A DNA stretch of 64,000 bases. Origin: Actinocatenispora sp963805605. GTDB lineage: Bacteria; Actinomycetota; Actinomycetes; Mycobacteriales; Micromonosporaceae. Under the pieces are notes generated by a model that ran no database searches, was not told the DNA's origin, and was given only the letters and a program-made list of their open reading frames with translations. Numbering within the stretch: position 1 is the stretch's first letter; each line of letters starts with the position of its first letter. The DNA lies in assembly GCA_963805605.1 (NCBI GenBank), contig CAWDUX010000002.1, positions 1,240,001 through 1,304,000 of the forward strand, in the 5' to 3' direction. This document shows positions 1 through 9,255 of this stretch, in pieces. A program made the translations under genes and the position numbers.

Positions 1-22
1 TCCCTGCGGCCACGGAACTGTG

Positions 23-54
23 TATAACATAAACCTCTGCGCGTATCATATAAC
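23..54 (+). promoter_or_regulatory. AT-rich segment with two TATAAC motifs ahead of the DHA2 exporter
   Basis: Two exact TATAAC hexamers lie at 23-28 and 49-54 in an AT-rich patch that contrasts with the GC-rich surroundings. Their position just ahead of the first codons of the exporter suggests one or two -10 elements. I could not find a convincing -35 at 16-18 bases from either, so this is a weak promoter call. The window starts only 22 bases upstream, so part of the control region may be missing. Confidence 0.3.
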
Positions 55-99
55 CGATTACGGGGCTACGCGAGCTTACTGCGGACGACACTGTCCCGG

Positions 100-1674
100 T
101 GCGTCGGGGAATGCATCCAGCTCGGCGTACTGCTGCTTCCCGTGCTCCTGGACAAGATGGCCGTGGCCGCCTGGCTGTCGCGGTGCCCGGACCTCTGCGG
201 CGATCTGGACCGACAGTGACCCAACAGCTGTGGATCTTCGACGTTACGGCTTCGTGCTGGACGGCCTGCTGATCACCATGGGCGCCGTCCACCGCATCGG
301 CCGGCGACGGCTGCTGCCCCTCGGGGCGGCCGCGTTCCGCGCTGGTCTCGGTGGCCGCCGCGTACGCCGAGCAGCGCCGGCATGCTGATCGCGGCCCGGG
401 GCGCTACTCGGCATCGCCGGCGCCACCCTGATGCCCTCGACACTCGCGCTGGTACGCAACATGTTCCACGACGCGAAGCAGCGCAGTACCGCCGATGGCG
501 ATCTGGACCACCGCGCTCACCTCCGGTGTGGCGCTCGGCCCGATCCTGTCCGGACTCGCTGCTGGCGCTGCTTCTGGTGGGGCTCGGTGTTCCTGGTCAA
601 CGTACCGTCATGGTGCTACTGCTGGTCGGTCGGCACCGCTCCTGTGCCCGGAGTACCGCAACCGCGCCGCCGGCCGCTTCGACCTGCTCAGCTCACTGCT
701 GTCCCTGGCCGCCGTGCTGCCGGTGATCTAGGGCATCAAGGAACTCGGCCGCGCACGGTGTCGACGCCGTCCGGGTCGCCGCGCATCGCCCTGGGTGCCG
801 GCTTCGGGATCACGTTCGTACTGCGGCAGCGCCACTCCCAGCACCCGATGATCGACCTGGCGCTGTTCCGGCGAGCGCGCGTTCGGCGACGGCGGTCGGC
901 GTCAGCCTGGTCGCGATGTTCGCGCTCGGCGGGTTCGCCATCTTCACCACCCAGTACCTGCAGTCCGGTACTCGGGTTCAGCCCGCTGGCCGGCGCGCTG
1001 TGGAGCCTGCTGCCGACCGTGCTGGTCGGGGTGGCCGCACCGGTCGCCGAGGACGCTGGCACAGCGCGGCGTACCGCGCAACCGGCTGCAGTGGCGGCCG
1101 GATTCCTCCTCGCCGGCGTCGGCGCTTTCTCGGTACTGACCCGGCCTGCCCGCCGGCGACGGGCTGGTCGCCGCTGCTGATCGGCGCCGGGACTGGCTAC
1201 GCCGGCCGGGCTGGTCGTGGTGAGGTCGCTGGGCACCGAACTGGTCATGGGCGCTGCGCCACCGGAGCAGGCCGGCTACCGCCTCGGCGGTGTCCGAGAC
1301 CGGCGTCGGAGTTCGGTGGCGCGCTGGGGATCGCGATCCTGGGCAGCATCGGTACCGCCGTCTACCGCTCGACCATCGACCTGCCGTCCGGCACCCCGTC
1401 CGCGGTACGGGGCGCGGCGCGGCAGACGCTCGGAGGTGCCGTCCAGGTCGCCGACCGGCTGCCGGCCATGGCCGGTGACGCGCTGCGGCACGCCGCGCGG
1501 GTCGCGTTCACCGACGGACTGCACGCCGCCGCACTTAACGGCCTGGTGGTGATGCTGGCCGGCGAACTCATCGCCCTCGCCACCCTGCGCGGCGCCCGAC
1601 CCGCCGACGCGACGCTGCCCGCGCAACGCCGGCCCTCGCCGCAGGACGCAGCGGCGAGCACCGTCGACGCCTGA
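100..1674 (+). pseudogene. DHA2-family MFS multidrug exporter, many frameshifts
   Basis: Pieces of a 14-helix DHA2 (QacA/EmrB-type) drug:proton antiporter can be read across all three frames. They include the motif GFVLDGLLITMG (about 250-285), a GRRRLLPLGAAAF stretch (about 300-340), LMPSTLALVRNMFHDA (about 427-475), GVALGPILSGL (about 530-560), FDLLSSLLSLAAVLPVI (about 678-728), the AMFALGGFAIFTTQYLQS helix (about 914-965), and a continuous C-terminal frame from about 1310 to the TGA at 1672-1674. Frame changes occur roughly every 50-200 bases, and an in-frame stop lies near 729. The order of pieces is collinear with an intact family member, so the whole gene is present but unreadable as one protein. 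The TetR and SDR genes next door are typical partners of such exporters. It is either a true pseudogene or a badly sequenced intact gene. Intact genes lie directly beside it. The start near 100 is approximate. Confidence 0.75.
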
Positions 1675-1722
1675 CCGGCACGCGGCGCGAATCTGCGAGA
1701 GTTCGTCTCCGTATCTCGGGGG

Positions 1723-2484
1723 TCAGGCGGTGGCGCCACCGTCGACGACCAGGTCGGTGCCGACGACGAAGCCGGCTTCGGGTGAGGCGAGGTAGAGCAC
1801 CGCCGCGGCGATCTCGTCGAGGTCACCGACCCGGCCGACCGGCAGCTGCTCGCCCATGCGGGCATCCCGGTCGGCGCGGGATTCGCCGGGGCGGTACGAC
1901 ATCGAGGTGTCCGAGGCCCCGGGGCTGACCGCGTTGATGCGGATGCCCTCACCGATGTGGTCACGGGCGGCGTTGCGGGTCAGCGCGCTGACCGCGGCCT
2001 TCGTCGCGACGTACGCCCCGAGGCCGGGCAGGCGCGCGTGCGCGCCGAGGTTGGAGGCGACGTTGACGATGACGCCACCACCGGCGCGGCGCATCTGCGC
2101 GATCTCGTGCTTCATCGACAGCAGCACGCCGGTGAGGTTGACCGACAGCAGCGTGGCCCACTCGGCCTCGTCGATGTCGCCGACCGGGCCGGTCGCGGCG
2201 AGCATGCCGGCGTTGTTCACCGCGATGTCGAGCCCGCCGTACGTGTCCACGCACCGCGCGACGAGTTCGGCGAGGTCGGCGGAGCGGGTGACATCGGCGG
2301 TGACCGCGGTGGCCCGACCACCATCGGCCTCGATCAGCGCGACGGTCTGCTTCAACGGCTCGGCGGTACGCCCGGCGACGACCACGGCCGCGCCCTCCCG
2401 GGCGAAGCGTGTCGCGACGGTACGGCCGATGCCGGAACCACCGCCGGTGATCAGTACGGTCCTGCCGGCGAATCGGGTGCTCAT
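1723..2484 (-). CDS. SDR-family oxidoreductase
   Basis: A 253-residue classical short-chain dehydrogenase/reductase, predicted to be a cytosolic NAD(P)-dependent alcohol/ketone oxidoreductase of unknown substrate. The Rossmann glycine motif TGGGSGIG is at residues 13-20, NNAG at 90-93, the catalytic Ser at about 144, and the YxxxK pair at Y158 and K162. The C-terminal FVVGTDLVVDGGAT is the usual family ending. The start ATG (2482-2484) overlaps the stop of the upstream tetR in an ATGA arrangement, so the two are translationally coupled and transcribed together from the tetR promoter. Length and motifs are complete. The partner regulator suggests induction by a small hydrophobic ligand. Confidence 0.9.
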   Translation of the reverse strand: MSTRFAGRTVLITGGGSGIGRTVATRFAREGAAVVVAGRTAEPLKQTVALIEADGGRATAVTADVTRSADLAELVARCVDTYGGLDIAVNNAGMLAATGPVGDIDEAEWATLLSVNLTGVLLSMKHEIAQMRRAGGGVIVNVASNLGAHARLPGLGAYVATKAAVSALTRNAARDHIGEGIRINAVSPGASDTSMSYRPGESRADRDARMGEQLPVGRVGDLDEIAAAVLYLASPEAGFVVGTDLVVDGGATA

Positions 2485-3086
2485 GGTGACTGCTCCTGAG
2501 GTGTGAGGTCCAGCAGGGTGAGGATCTGTGCGGTGGCAGCACGCAGGCGCCGTGGGCCGGTGTCGGCCTTGCCCACCACCCGCAGGCCCTGCATCAGTAC
2601 GAGCAGGCAGCTGGCCAGCGCGCGCGGATCCCGGTCGGCGGCCAGCTCGTTCTGCTTCTGCGCCCGGGTCAACGCCCGGGTCAGCGCCGTCTCCAGGTAG
2701 TCCCAGCTCAGCTGCACCCGCCGGGCCGCGGTGTGGTCGTGCGGGGCCAGTTCCACGGCGGTGTTGACCACGAAGCAGCCGCGACGGCCCTTGTCGCCGG
2801 CCGCCTCGCGGGCGAACCGTTCGACCAGCGCCCGTACCAACGGCAGTGCCGGGCCCGGCTGGGACAGTTCGTCCGCCAGGGTGGGATGCATCAGCTCGCC
2901 GTACCGGTCGAGGGCCTTCAGGTACAGCTCGTGCTTGGCCCCGAAGGTGGCGTAGATGCTGGCGCGACCGAGACCGAGATGCTCGACCAGGTCGGCCATC
3001 GAGGTGGCCTCGTAGCCCTTGTCCCAGAACAGTTCCAGCGCTGCGCCGAGCGCGACCTGCGGATCGAACTCCTTGGTTCTGGCCAT
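2481..3086 (-). CDS. TetR/AcrR-family transcriptional repressor
   Basis: A 201-residue one-component regulator. The N-terminal helix-turn-helix covers about residues 24-52 (FWDKGYEATSMADLVEHLGL, then a GRASIYATFG recognition helix), and a ligand-binding TetR C-terminal domain follows. It closely resembles the group that controls neighbouring oxidoreductases and exporters. It is the first gene of a two-gene operon with the SDR, and its 3' end overlaps the SDR start. The promoter at 3093-3121 carries an imperfect palindrome that could be its own operator, so autorepression is likely. The ATG sits seven bases after a -10 hexamer, which implies a leaderless mRNA. Confidence 0.9.
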   Translation of the reverse strand: MARTKEFDPQVALGAALELFWDKGYEATSMADLVEHLGLGRASIYATFGAKHELYLKALDRYGELMHPTLADELSQPGPALPLVRALVERFAREAAGDKGRRGCFVVNTAVELAPHDHTAARRVQLSWDYLETALTRALTRAQKQNELAADRDPRALASCLLVLMQGLRVVGKADTGPRRLRAATAQILTLLDLTPQEQSP

Positions 3087-3092
3087 GCACGG

Positions 3093-3121
3093 AGACTAGT
3101 CATTCTGGAACGATCGGTCAA
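3093..3121 (-). promoter_or_regulatory. tetR-SDR promoter with overlapping palindrome, leaderless layout
   Basis: On the minus strand, TTGACC (3116-3121) is separated by 17 bases from TAGTCT (3093-3098), a good SigA-type pair. Only six bases then remain before the tetR ATG at 3086, so transcription should begin at or next to the start codon. A 12-base imperfect palindrome GACCGATCGTTC (3108-3119; 10 of 12 positions symmetric) covers the -35 and is a plausible TetR operator. Confidence 0.6.
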
Positions 3122-3301
3122 GAAAGCTCAGCTTCTCCCGGAACCGATGACGACACGCCGCGACTCCGAACGGATGACATGAGCGTCATCGGTCCGCGAG
3201 CGACCACGACCGCGCTGTAGACCTTCCCCATGGCACCGCGCACGCCGCCCAGCTGACGCCTGCGCCCGAAACGGTCAGGCCGGCCTGAGGGAAGGTCCTC
3301 C

Positions 3302-4455
3302 ATGCTCCTGCGCCGAGCACTCGTCAGCGCCGCCCTGCTCACAGTGGCCCTACCGGCAACACCGGCGACGGCCGACTACGGGCACCACCACCGACCGGTG
3401 GACGTGCCGTGCAGCACGGTGGACCTGATCCAGGACATCGACACCGCCAACTCGCACGGCGGCGGGGTGCTCAACCTGGACGACGCCTGCAACTACACGC
3501 TGACCACGGTCGACAACCTCGACGCCAACGGCAGCGCCAACGGTCTGCCGCAGATCACCTCGCGGATCGTGGTCAACGGTGGCGCCAGTACGACGATCTC
3601 CCGCGACTCCAGCGCGCCCGACCCGTTCCGGTTGTTCGACGTAGCTCCGCTGCCGGAAAGCTGACCCTGCGCCACCTGACCCTGACCGGCGGCATCGACG
3701 ACACCCAGCAACCCGGCGGCGGGCCCGGCAACGCGGTGTACGTGCACGACGGCGGACGCCTGCTGGTCGACCGGAGCCGCTTCACCGCCAACGGTGACCC
3801 CGGCGAGGGCAGCGGGCGCGGCGCCGTCGGCAGCTCGCAGGGCATCGTCTCCATTGTGGACAGTAGCTTCGACCACAACAAGGGCCTGTACGGCGGCGGC
3901 GTCTACAACGACCGCGGCCACATGTGGATCACCCGTACCACCTTCAGCGACAACGACTGCCCCTCCGTCATCGGCAACGGCGGTGCGGTCTTCAACGACC
4001 AGAACTCCGACCTGGTCATGTCCCGCAGCACGGCCACCGGCAACCACGCGGGGATCTTCGGCGGCAACCTGTACAACTCCGGTTCGATGCGCGTCCACTC
4101 CAGCACCGTCACCGACGGCGACGTCGGGTACGCCGGCTCACCGTTCAACGTCCCCGGTGAGGGCGGCGGCATCGCCAACTTCGGCACCATGACCGTGACC
4201 GACACGCGCATCGTCGCCAACCACTCGTCGCTGGACATCGGCACCGACCAGGGTACCGCCGCCGGCGTCAAGAACTTCCACGACGCGGTCATCACCCTGG
4301 TGCACAGCCCCGTCGTACGCAACGTCGCGGTGGCCGCGCCCGGCGGCATCAGCAACGACAACGGCACCGTACGGCTGCGCCACAGCCGGGTCGCCCACAA
4401 CACCCCGACGAACTGCACCGGAACCATCACGCCGGTACCCGGCTGCCACGGCTGA
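3302..4455 (+). pseudogene. Secreted right-handed beta-helix protein, one frameshift
   Basis: The 5' frame (3302-3664) begins with a signal peptide (RRALVSAALLTVALPATPATA) and then a beta-helix start (VDLIQDIDTANSHGGGVLNL). The C-terminal part continues in the next frame from about 3655 to the TGA at 4453-4455. It has repeated GGGVYN / GGAVFN / GGNLYN / GGGIAN turns and Asn ladders typical of pectate-lyase-like or choice-of-anchor repeat proteins. One base gained or lost near 3645-3660 would join them into about 384 residues. A GGAAGG ribosome site lies about eight bases before the ATG. No catalytic residues could be assigned, so polysaccharide binding or cleavage is only a family expectation. 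Both halves are otherwise clean, which fits a sequencing error or very recent inactivation. Confidence 0.7.
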
Positions 4456-4469
4456 CCCGGACCCGCCGG

Positions 4470-4492
4470 CCGGCTCTCGGACACGGAGCCGG
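4470..4492 (+). terminator. Hairpin after the beta-helix gene
   Basis: CCGGCTC (4470-4476) pairs with GAGCCGG (4486-4492) across a nine-base loop, 15 bases after the stop codon. There is no clear U-run, as is common in high-GC actinobacteria, so the terminator call rests on the stem and its position. Confidence 0.45.
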
Positions 4493-4527
4493 GCCTTCGC
4501 GCGCGAAGCGGGGCTGTGGAAACACAG

Positions 4528-4556
4528 GTGACCGGTACCCCGCCACCAACGACAAT
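4528..4556 (+). promoter_or_regulatory. Leaderless promoter of the GNAT gene
   Basis: GTGACC (4528-4533), a 17-base spacer and GACAAT (4551-4556) form a SigA-type promoter. The GNAT ATG at 4563 starts six bases after the -10, the same geometry as the tetR promoter, so a leaderless transcript is predicted. Confidence 0.55.
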
Positions 4557-4562
4557 GCGCGC

Positions 4563-5150
4563 ATGACTCAGGCGACGCTGCGTACCGACCGGATCCTGCT
4601 GGTACCGCTGACCGACGAGCACCTCGAGTACGAGGTCGAGCTCGACTCCGATCCCGAGGTGCTGCGCTACCTGGGTGATGGGCAGGCCCGTACCCGCGAG
4701 CAGATCGAGGCCGCCCATGTGCGGCGAATGGCCGCTGCCGACCAGGTCGCGGGACTGGGCTTCTGGTGCGGATTCGTCGACGAGGACTTCGTCGGCTGGT
4801 GGATCCTGCAACCGCCGGAACGACCCGACCAGGGGCCGGTGCAGGGACAGGCCGAGCTCGGCTACCGGCTGCTGCGCCGGTACTGGCGGCAGGGCCTGGC
4901 CAGCGAAGGATCCCGGGAGCTGATCCGGCACGGTTTCGCCGATCTCGGCCTGCAGCGCATCTTCGCCGAGACGATGGCGGTCAACACACCGTCCCGCGCC
5001 ACCATGACCTCGGTCGGCCTGCGCTACGCGCGTACCTTCCACCTCGACTTCCACGACCCGCTACCGGGCATCGAGCACGGCGAGGTCGAGTACGCGATCA
5101 CCCGGCAGGAATGGCTCTCCGCGCAGATCGCGGACGCGCCGGGGCGTTGA
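4563..5150 (+). CDS. GNAT-family N-acetyltransferase (RimJ/RimL-like)
   Basis: A 195-residue Gcn5-related acetyltransferase of the RimJ/RimL (Acetyltransf_3) type, which moves an acetyl group from acetyl-CoA to an amine. The N-terminal LRTDRILLVPLTDEHLE is the usual start of this family. The pyrophosphate-binding loop is RRYWRQGLASEGS at about 105-117. The NTPSRATMTSVGLRYAR stretch near 147-163 is the conserved C-terminal motif. Substrate is unknown. Protein N-terminus, aminoglycoside or a small metabolite are all possible. It is monocistronic between a hairpin and convergent VOC gene. Confidence 0.85.
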   Translation: MTQATLRTDRILLVPLTDEHLEYEVELDSDPEVLRYLGDGQARTREQIEAAHVRRMAAADQVAGLGFWCGFVDEDFVGWWILQPPERPDQGPVQGQAELGYRLLRRYWRQGLASEGSRELIRHGFADLGLQRIFAETMAVNTPSRATMTSVGLRYARTFHLDFHDPLPGIEHGEVEYAITRQEWLSAQIADAPGR

Positions 5151-5275
5151 CCGGGGCCAGGCAACGGCGGCGTGCCGTACCCAGTCGGCGCCATTGTCAC
5201 GGGCGGATGCGCGCCGGGTCAGGGCGACGGGCCGGAGGGGCCGACCCCCAGCGGAGTCGTGACCACGACCGGCGG

Positions 5276-5716
5276 TCAGCTGAGCTGCTCGGCCAACGCG
5301 ACGATGATCCCCGCAGGGCCGCGGACGTAGCAGAGCCGGTAGCTGTTCTCGTACTGCACCACGTCGCCGACCAGTTCCGCGCCGCGCGCCCGCAGGCCCG
5401 CGACCATGATGTCGATGTCGTCGACGGAGAACATGATGCTGCGGAGCCCCGACGTGTTCGGCGGTGCGTTCTCCGGCTGCCCGTCGACCACGGTCGGAGC
5501 ATGGAACGTCGTCAGCTCGAGCCGACCCTGGCCGTCCGGGATCCGCATCATCGCGATCTCGGCCCGGATACCGTCGATCCCGTTGAGCTGATCCACGCCG
5601 GGCCCCTCGATCGGCGCCCGGCCCTCCAGTTCCATACCGAGTTCGGCGAAGAACACGACGGCAGCTTCCAGATCGTCGACGACGACACTCACATGGTGCA
5701 GTTCCTGAACCGTCAC
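5276..5716 (-). CDS. VOC-family (glyoxalase/bleomycin-resistance) protein
   Basis: A 146-residue vicinal-oxygen-chelate protein made of two beta-alpha-beta-beta-beta modules. It starts QELHHVSVVVDDLEAAVVFFAELGM-like, with a His near residue 7 and acidic metal ligands expected (ELTTF near 80, and IIVALAEQ at the end). The layout resembles methylmalonyl-CoA epimerase and small-molecule lyases of this superfamily, but the substrate cannot be named. The GTG start at 5716 is chosen because an AAGGAGA ribosome site lies about six bases upstream; the long upstream open frame is out-of-frame guaB3 sequence. It lies downstream of guaB3, separated by a strong inverted repeat. Confidence 0.8.
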   Translation of the reverse strand: MTVQELHHVSVVVDDLEAAVVFFAELGMELEGRAPIEGPGVDQLNGIDGIRAEIAMMRIPDGQGRLELTTFHAPTVVDGQPENAPPNTSGLRSIMFSVDDIDIMVAGLRARGAELVGDVVQYENSYRLCYVRGPAGIIVALAEQLS

Positions 5717-5820
5717 GGTGGTCTCCTTCTTCGCGGCACGGCCCGTCGTGGCCGCTGTCGTACCGGGGACGGAGCCGGCACCGCGTTCTCGACAACCGGA
5801 GGCCGCGGATCTGAAACCCG

Positions 5821-5863
5821 GAGCTTTCGGCGGGCGGCGGAGGACGCCGCCCGCCGAAAGCTC
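5821..5863 (-). terminator. 19-bp perfect inverted repeat at the guaB3 stop
   Basis: GAGCTTTCGGCGGGCGGCG (5821-5839) is exactly complementary to 5845-5863 around a five-base loop. The guaB3 stop codon (5862-5864) lies in one arm. Its strength and position mark it as the intrinsic terminator of the guaB-guaB3 transcription unit, although no long U-run follows. Confidence 0.75.
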
Positions 5864-6989
5864 AGCGGTCGAGGACCAGGCCGACCTTCTGGAACTCCTT
5901 GAGGTCGCGGTAGCCGCACTTGGCCATCGCCCGACGCAGCCCGCCGAACAGGTTGAGCGCGCCGTCCGGGTCGTCGGCCGGGCCGTACAGCAGCTGCTCC
6001 AGGCTGACCCGAGCGGCTCGCCGGACGACGCTGAACGCGCCGCGCGGCAGCTTCGGGTGGCTGGCCGCCGAGTGCCACCAGGCGCCACCGGCCGGCGCCT
6101 CGGTCGCACAGCGACAGCGGCTCGCCGAGCATCACCGCGTCGGCGCCGCAGCCGAGCGCCTTGGCGATGTCGCCGGAGGTCTGGCAGGTCGCCGTCGGCG
6201 ATCAGGTGCACGTACCGGCCGCCGGTCTCGTCCAGGTAGTCGCGGCGGGCGGCGGCGGCGTCGGCGATCGCGGTGGCCATCGGCACCCGGATGCCCAGCA
6301 CCGTGTCGGTGGTCGACCAGTCGTCGGCGCCGACGCCGACGATCACGCCGGCCGCGCCGGTACGCATCAGGTGCAGCGCGGTCTTGTAGTCGGTGCAGCC
6401 GCCGACGATCACCGGCAGGTCGAGGTCGGCGATGAACTCCTTGAGGTTCAGCGGCTCGTCCGCTGTGGACACGTGCTCGGCCGAGACGATGCGTGCCCTG
6501 GATGACCAGGATGTCGACGCCGGCGTCCAGGATCACCGGCGCCAGCGCCAGGGTGTGCTGCGGGGACACCCGGACGCGCGACGGTGACGCCGCCGTCGCG
6601 GATCGTCCGACCCGCTCGGCGATCAGCTCGGGCCGGATCGGCTCGGCGTAGACCTCCTGGAGCCGCCGGGTCGCGGCGGCCTCCTCGTCGAGCCGGCCAG
6701 CTCCTCCAGCACCTTCGTCGGGTCCTCGTAGCGGCGTCCACAGGCCCTCGACGTTGAGCACGCCCAGGCCGCCGAGCTGGCCCAGCGCGCACCGCCGATG
6801 GCCGGGCTCATCGTGGCGTCCGACGGGTGCGCGACGCAGGGGATCTCGAACGGGTAGGCGTCGAGCTGCCAGCCGGTGGAGACGTCGTCGACGTCCCGGG
6901 TACGCCGGCTCGGCACGATGGCGATGTCGTCCAGGTGGTAACCCGCGCTGCGCGGTCTTGCCCAGCCCGATCTCGACCACGTCACGCAT
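5862..6989 (-). pseudogene. guaB3: GuaB3-family IMP dehydrogenase-related protein, many frameshifts
   Basis: Collinear pieces of the actinobacterial GuaB3 family (GMP reductase/IMPDH-like TIM barrel, about 375 residues). They include MRDVVEIGLGKTAQRG at the start, HLDDIAIVPSRRTRDVDDVS (about 6940), LGGLGVLNVEGLW (about 6770), DEEAAATRRLQEVYAEPIRP (about 6690), VSPQHTLALAPVILDAGVDI (about 6580), DLPVIVGGCTDYKTALHLM and GVIVGVGADDWSTTDTVLGI (about 6430-6290), and GDIAKALGCGADAVMLGEPL (about 6180-6120). The ending KVGLVLDR precedes the stop at 5862. I count around ten frame changes, of both signs. Length is right if they are corrected. It sits 36 bases after guaB, as in other actinobacteria. A conserved purine-pathway gene this broken next to an equally broken guaB suggests sequence error more than decay. 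Confidence 0.8.
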
Positions 6990-7025
6990 GAGGGACTCCA
7001 GAGTTGTATGGGCGGACGCGTGGGG

Positions 7026-8559
7026 TCAGCGGGAGTGGTAGTTGGGCGCCTCGACGGTCATCTGGATGTCGTGCGGGTGGCTCTCCTTGAGCCCGGCCGC
7101 GGTGATCCGGATGAGCTGGCCGCGCTCGCTGCAGACTCGGCGATGGTGTCGGCGCCGGCGTAGCCCATCGCCTGCCGCAGGCCGCCGACGAGCTGGTGGG
7201 CGACCGCGCGAAGCGGGCCGCGGTAGGGCACCTGGCCCTCGATGCCCTCCGGGACCAGCTTGTCGTCGCGAGCGACGTCGTGCCTGGAAGTAGCGGTCCT
7301 TGGAGTACGAGCTGGCCTGGCCCCGGGACTGCATCGCGCCGAGCGAGCCCATGCCCCGGTAGGACTTGTACTGCTTGCCGTTGATGAAGATCAGCTCGCC
7401 GGGGCTCTCCTCGCAGCCGGCCAGCAGGCTGCCGAGCATCACCGTGTCGGCGCCGGCCACGATCGCCTTGGCGATGTCGCCCGAGTACTGCATGCCGCCG
7501 TCGCCGATCACCGGCACGCCGAGCGGCCGGCAGGCCCGGGCCGCCTCCATGATCGCGGTGATCTGCGGCACGCCGACCCCGGCGACCACCCGGGTGGTGC
7601 AGATCGAGCCCGGGCCGACGCCGACCTTGACCGCGTCGGCGCCGGCCTCGACCAGCGCCTTCGCGCCGGCGTAGGTGGCCACGTTGCCGCCGACGACCTC
7701 GACCTCGGTCTCCCGTCTTGAGCCGGGCGACCATCTCCAGCACGGCGCGGCTGTGGCCGTGCGCGATGTCCACGACGATCACGTCGACGCCGGCGTCGAC
7801 CAGGGTGCGGGCCCGCTTGTACGACTCGTCGCCGACGCCGATCGCGGCGGCGACCCGCAGCCGGCCGGCGTCGTCCTTGGTGGCGTGCGGGTACTGCTCG
7901 CTCTTGGTGAAGTCCTTGACGGTGATCAGCCCGCGCAGCCGACCGCCCTCGTCGACCAGCGGCAGCTTCTCGACCTTGTGCTGGCGCAGCAGCGCGAGCG
8001 CGTCGTCCTTGCTCACCCCGACCGGCGCGGTGACCAGCGGCATCGTGGTCATGACCTCGCGGACCGAGGGTGTCCTGGTCGGTGACGAAGCGCATGTCGC
8101 GGTTGGTGACGATGCCGACCAGCTGGCCGCTCGCGCGTCGACCACCGGCACGCCGGAGATCCGGTACCGGCCGCACAGCGCGTCGACGTCGCGCAGGGTG
8201 TCGTCCGGCGAGCAGGTGACCGGGTTGGTGATCATGCCGGCCTCGGAGCGCTTGACCAGGTCGACCTGGCTGGGCCTGGTCCTCGATCGACAGGTTGCGG
8301 TGCAGCACGCCGATGCCGCCCTGGCGGGCCATGGCGATCGCCATCCGGGCCTCGGTGACGGTGTCCATCGCGCTGGAGACCAGCGGGATGGACAGCTCGA
8401 TGTCGCGGGTGAGCCGGGTGCCGGTGTCGACCGGGCTGGGACGACGTCCGACTCGGCCGGCTGCAGCAGCACGTCGTCGAAGGTCAGCCCGAGCGGCAGG
8501 GTCGCGGCGGCGCCCAGCGTCGGGTCGAACGGGATGTCATCGGGACGGGTGACTGCCAT
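7026..8559 (-). pseudogene. guaB: IMP dehydrogenase GuaB, several frameshifts
   Basis: Inosine-5'-monophosphate dehydrogenase converts IMP to XMP, the committed step of GMP synthesis. Readable parts include TLPLGLTFDDVLLQPAESDVVP (about residues 23-44), RQGGIGVLHRNLSIEDQA, the two CBS modules (ITNPVTCSPDDTLRDVDALC and PVGVSKDDALALLRQHKVEKLP), and DVIVVDIAHGHS. The catalytic-Cys loop GPGSICTT is at about 7612-7590, IGDGGMQYSGDIAKAI follows, and the end is MTVEAPNYHSR. Frame changes fall near 8450, 8277, 8125, 8070, 7717, 7283 and 7137, with gains and losses mixed. Total length (about 510 codons) matches an intact enzyme. The gene is normally essential unless guanine is salvaged, so errors in the sequence are the likelier cause. 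Confidence 0.85.
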
Positions 8560-8821
8560 TGTTGATCCGATCTTGGTCGACCCGGGACTGTCGCACGCAG
8601 GCGCACCTGGAACCGCGCTCCGTGCGGTCCGAGCGCCGCGTAGTCCGATCCTACGCCGGGCGTCCGGGCCGGCCCCGGCGGTGTGTCGTACCAGCAGCAG
8701 GCCACTGGCAGCAATTCCGACGGACCGGGGCCGCTCCTCCCGGAGGCCGGCGATGGGTCCGCTTCCCGACCTGGTCTTCCCTCGGGCGGCGTGGAAGCGG
8801 CCGGCGGGATAACGTGGGGGC

Positions 8822-9196
8822 GTGCGCGACGAGCCGCTCGATCCTTTCGCCAACGACCCCGCCGACCCGACCGCGGGGCTGTCCGACGACGCCTCGGGTG
8901 AACCGCTGAGTTCGGAGGAGCGCGCGGAGGTCACCGCCGACCTCGACGACCTGGACGAATTCCAGCGCTGGCTGGAGTCGACCGGTATCCGTGGCCTGGT
9001 CATCGACTGCGAGGACTGCCACGAACCGCACTACTTCGGCTGGGAACTGCTCCGCAGCAATCTGCGCCACCTGCTGGAGCACGACCAGCCCCGGCTGCAC
9101 GAACCGGCCTACCAGCCGGACCCAGACCACTACGTGAGCTGGGAATACGCGCACGGATACGTCGACGGCGCACACGACGCGACCGAGGACAAATAG
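8822..9196 (+). CDS. DUF5319 family protein
   Basis: A 124-residue acidic protein conserved in actinobacteria at exactly this place, between guaB and the sigD locus (Rv3412 position in M. tuberculosis, from memory). The N-terminal third is disordered and acid-rich. The core has FQRWLESTGIRGLVIDCEDC with a CxxCH-like CEDCHEPHYFGW segment near residues 62-73, a possible metal site. Function is unknown. The GTG start at 8822 is preceded at eight bases by GATAAC (8808-8813), which could be a -10 for a near-leaderless mRNA, but no good -35 is visible. Confidence 0.8.
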   Translation: MRDEPLDPFANDPADPTAGLSDDASGEPLSSEERAEVTADLDDLDEFQRWLESTGIRGLVIDCEDCHEPHYFGWELLRSNLRHLLEHDQPRLHEPAYQPDPDHYVSWEYAHGYVDGAHDATEDK

Positions 9197-9255
9197 CCCG
9201 CGGCCCGGCACCGGCAACCACGGCGTCAGTGCCTACCAGCCCAGCGCCGAACGGC

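Noticed and set aside
3903..5054. A 383-codon open frame on the minus strand
   Set aside because: It covers the antisense of the beta-helix protein and the GNAT gene and shows no recognisable domain.
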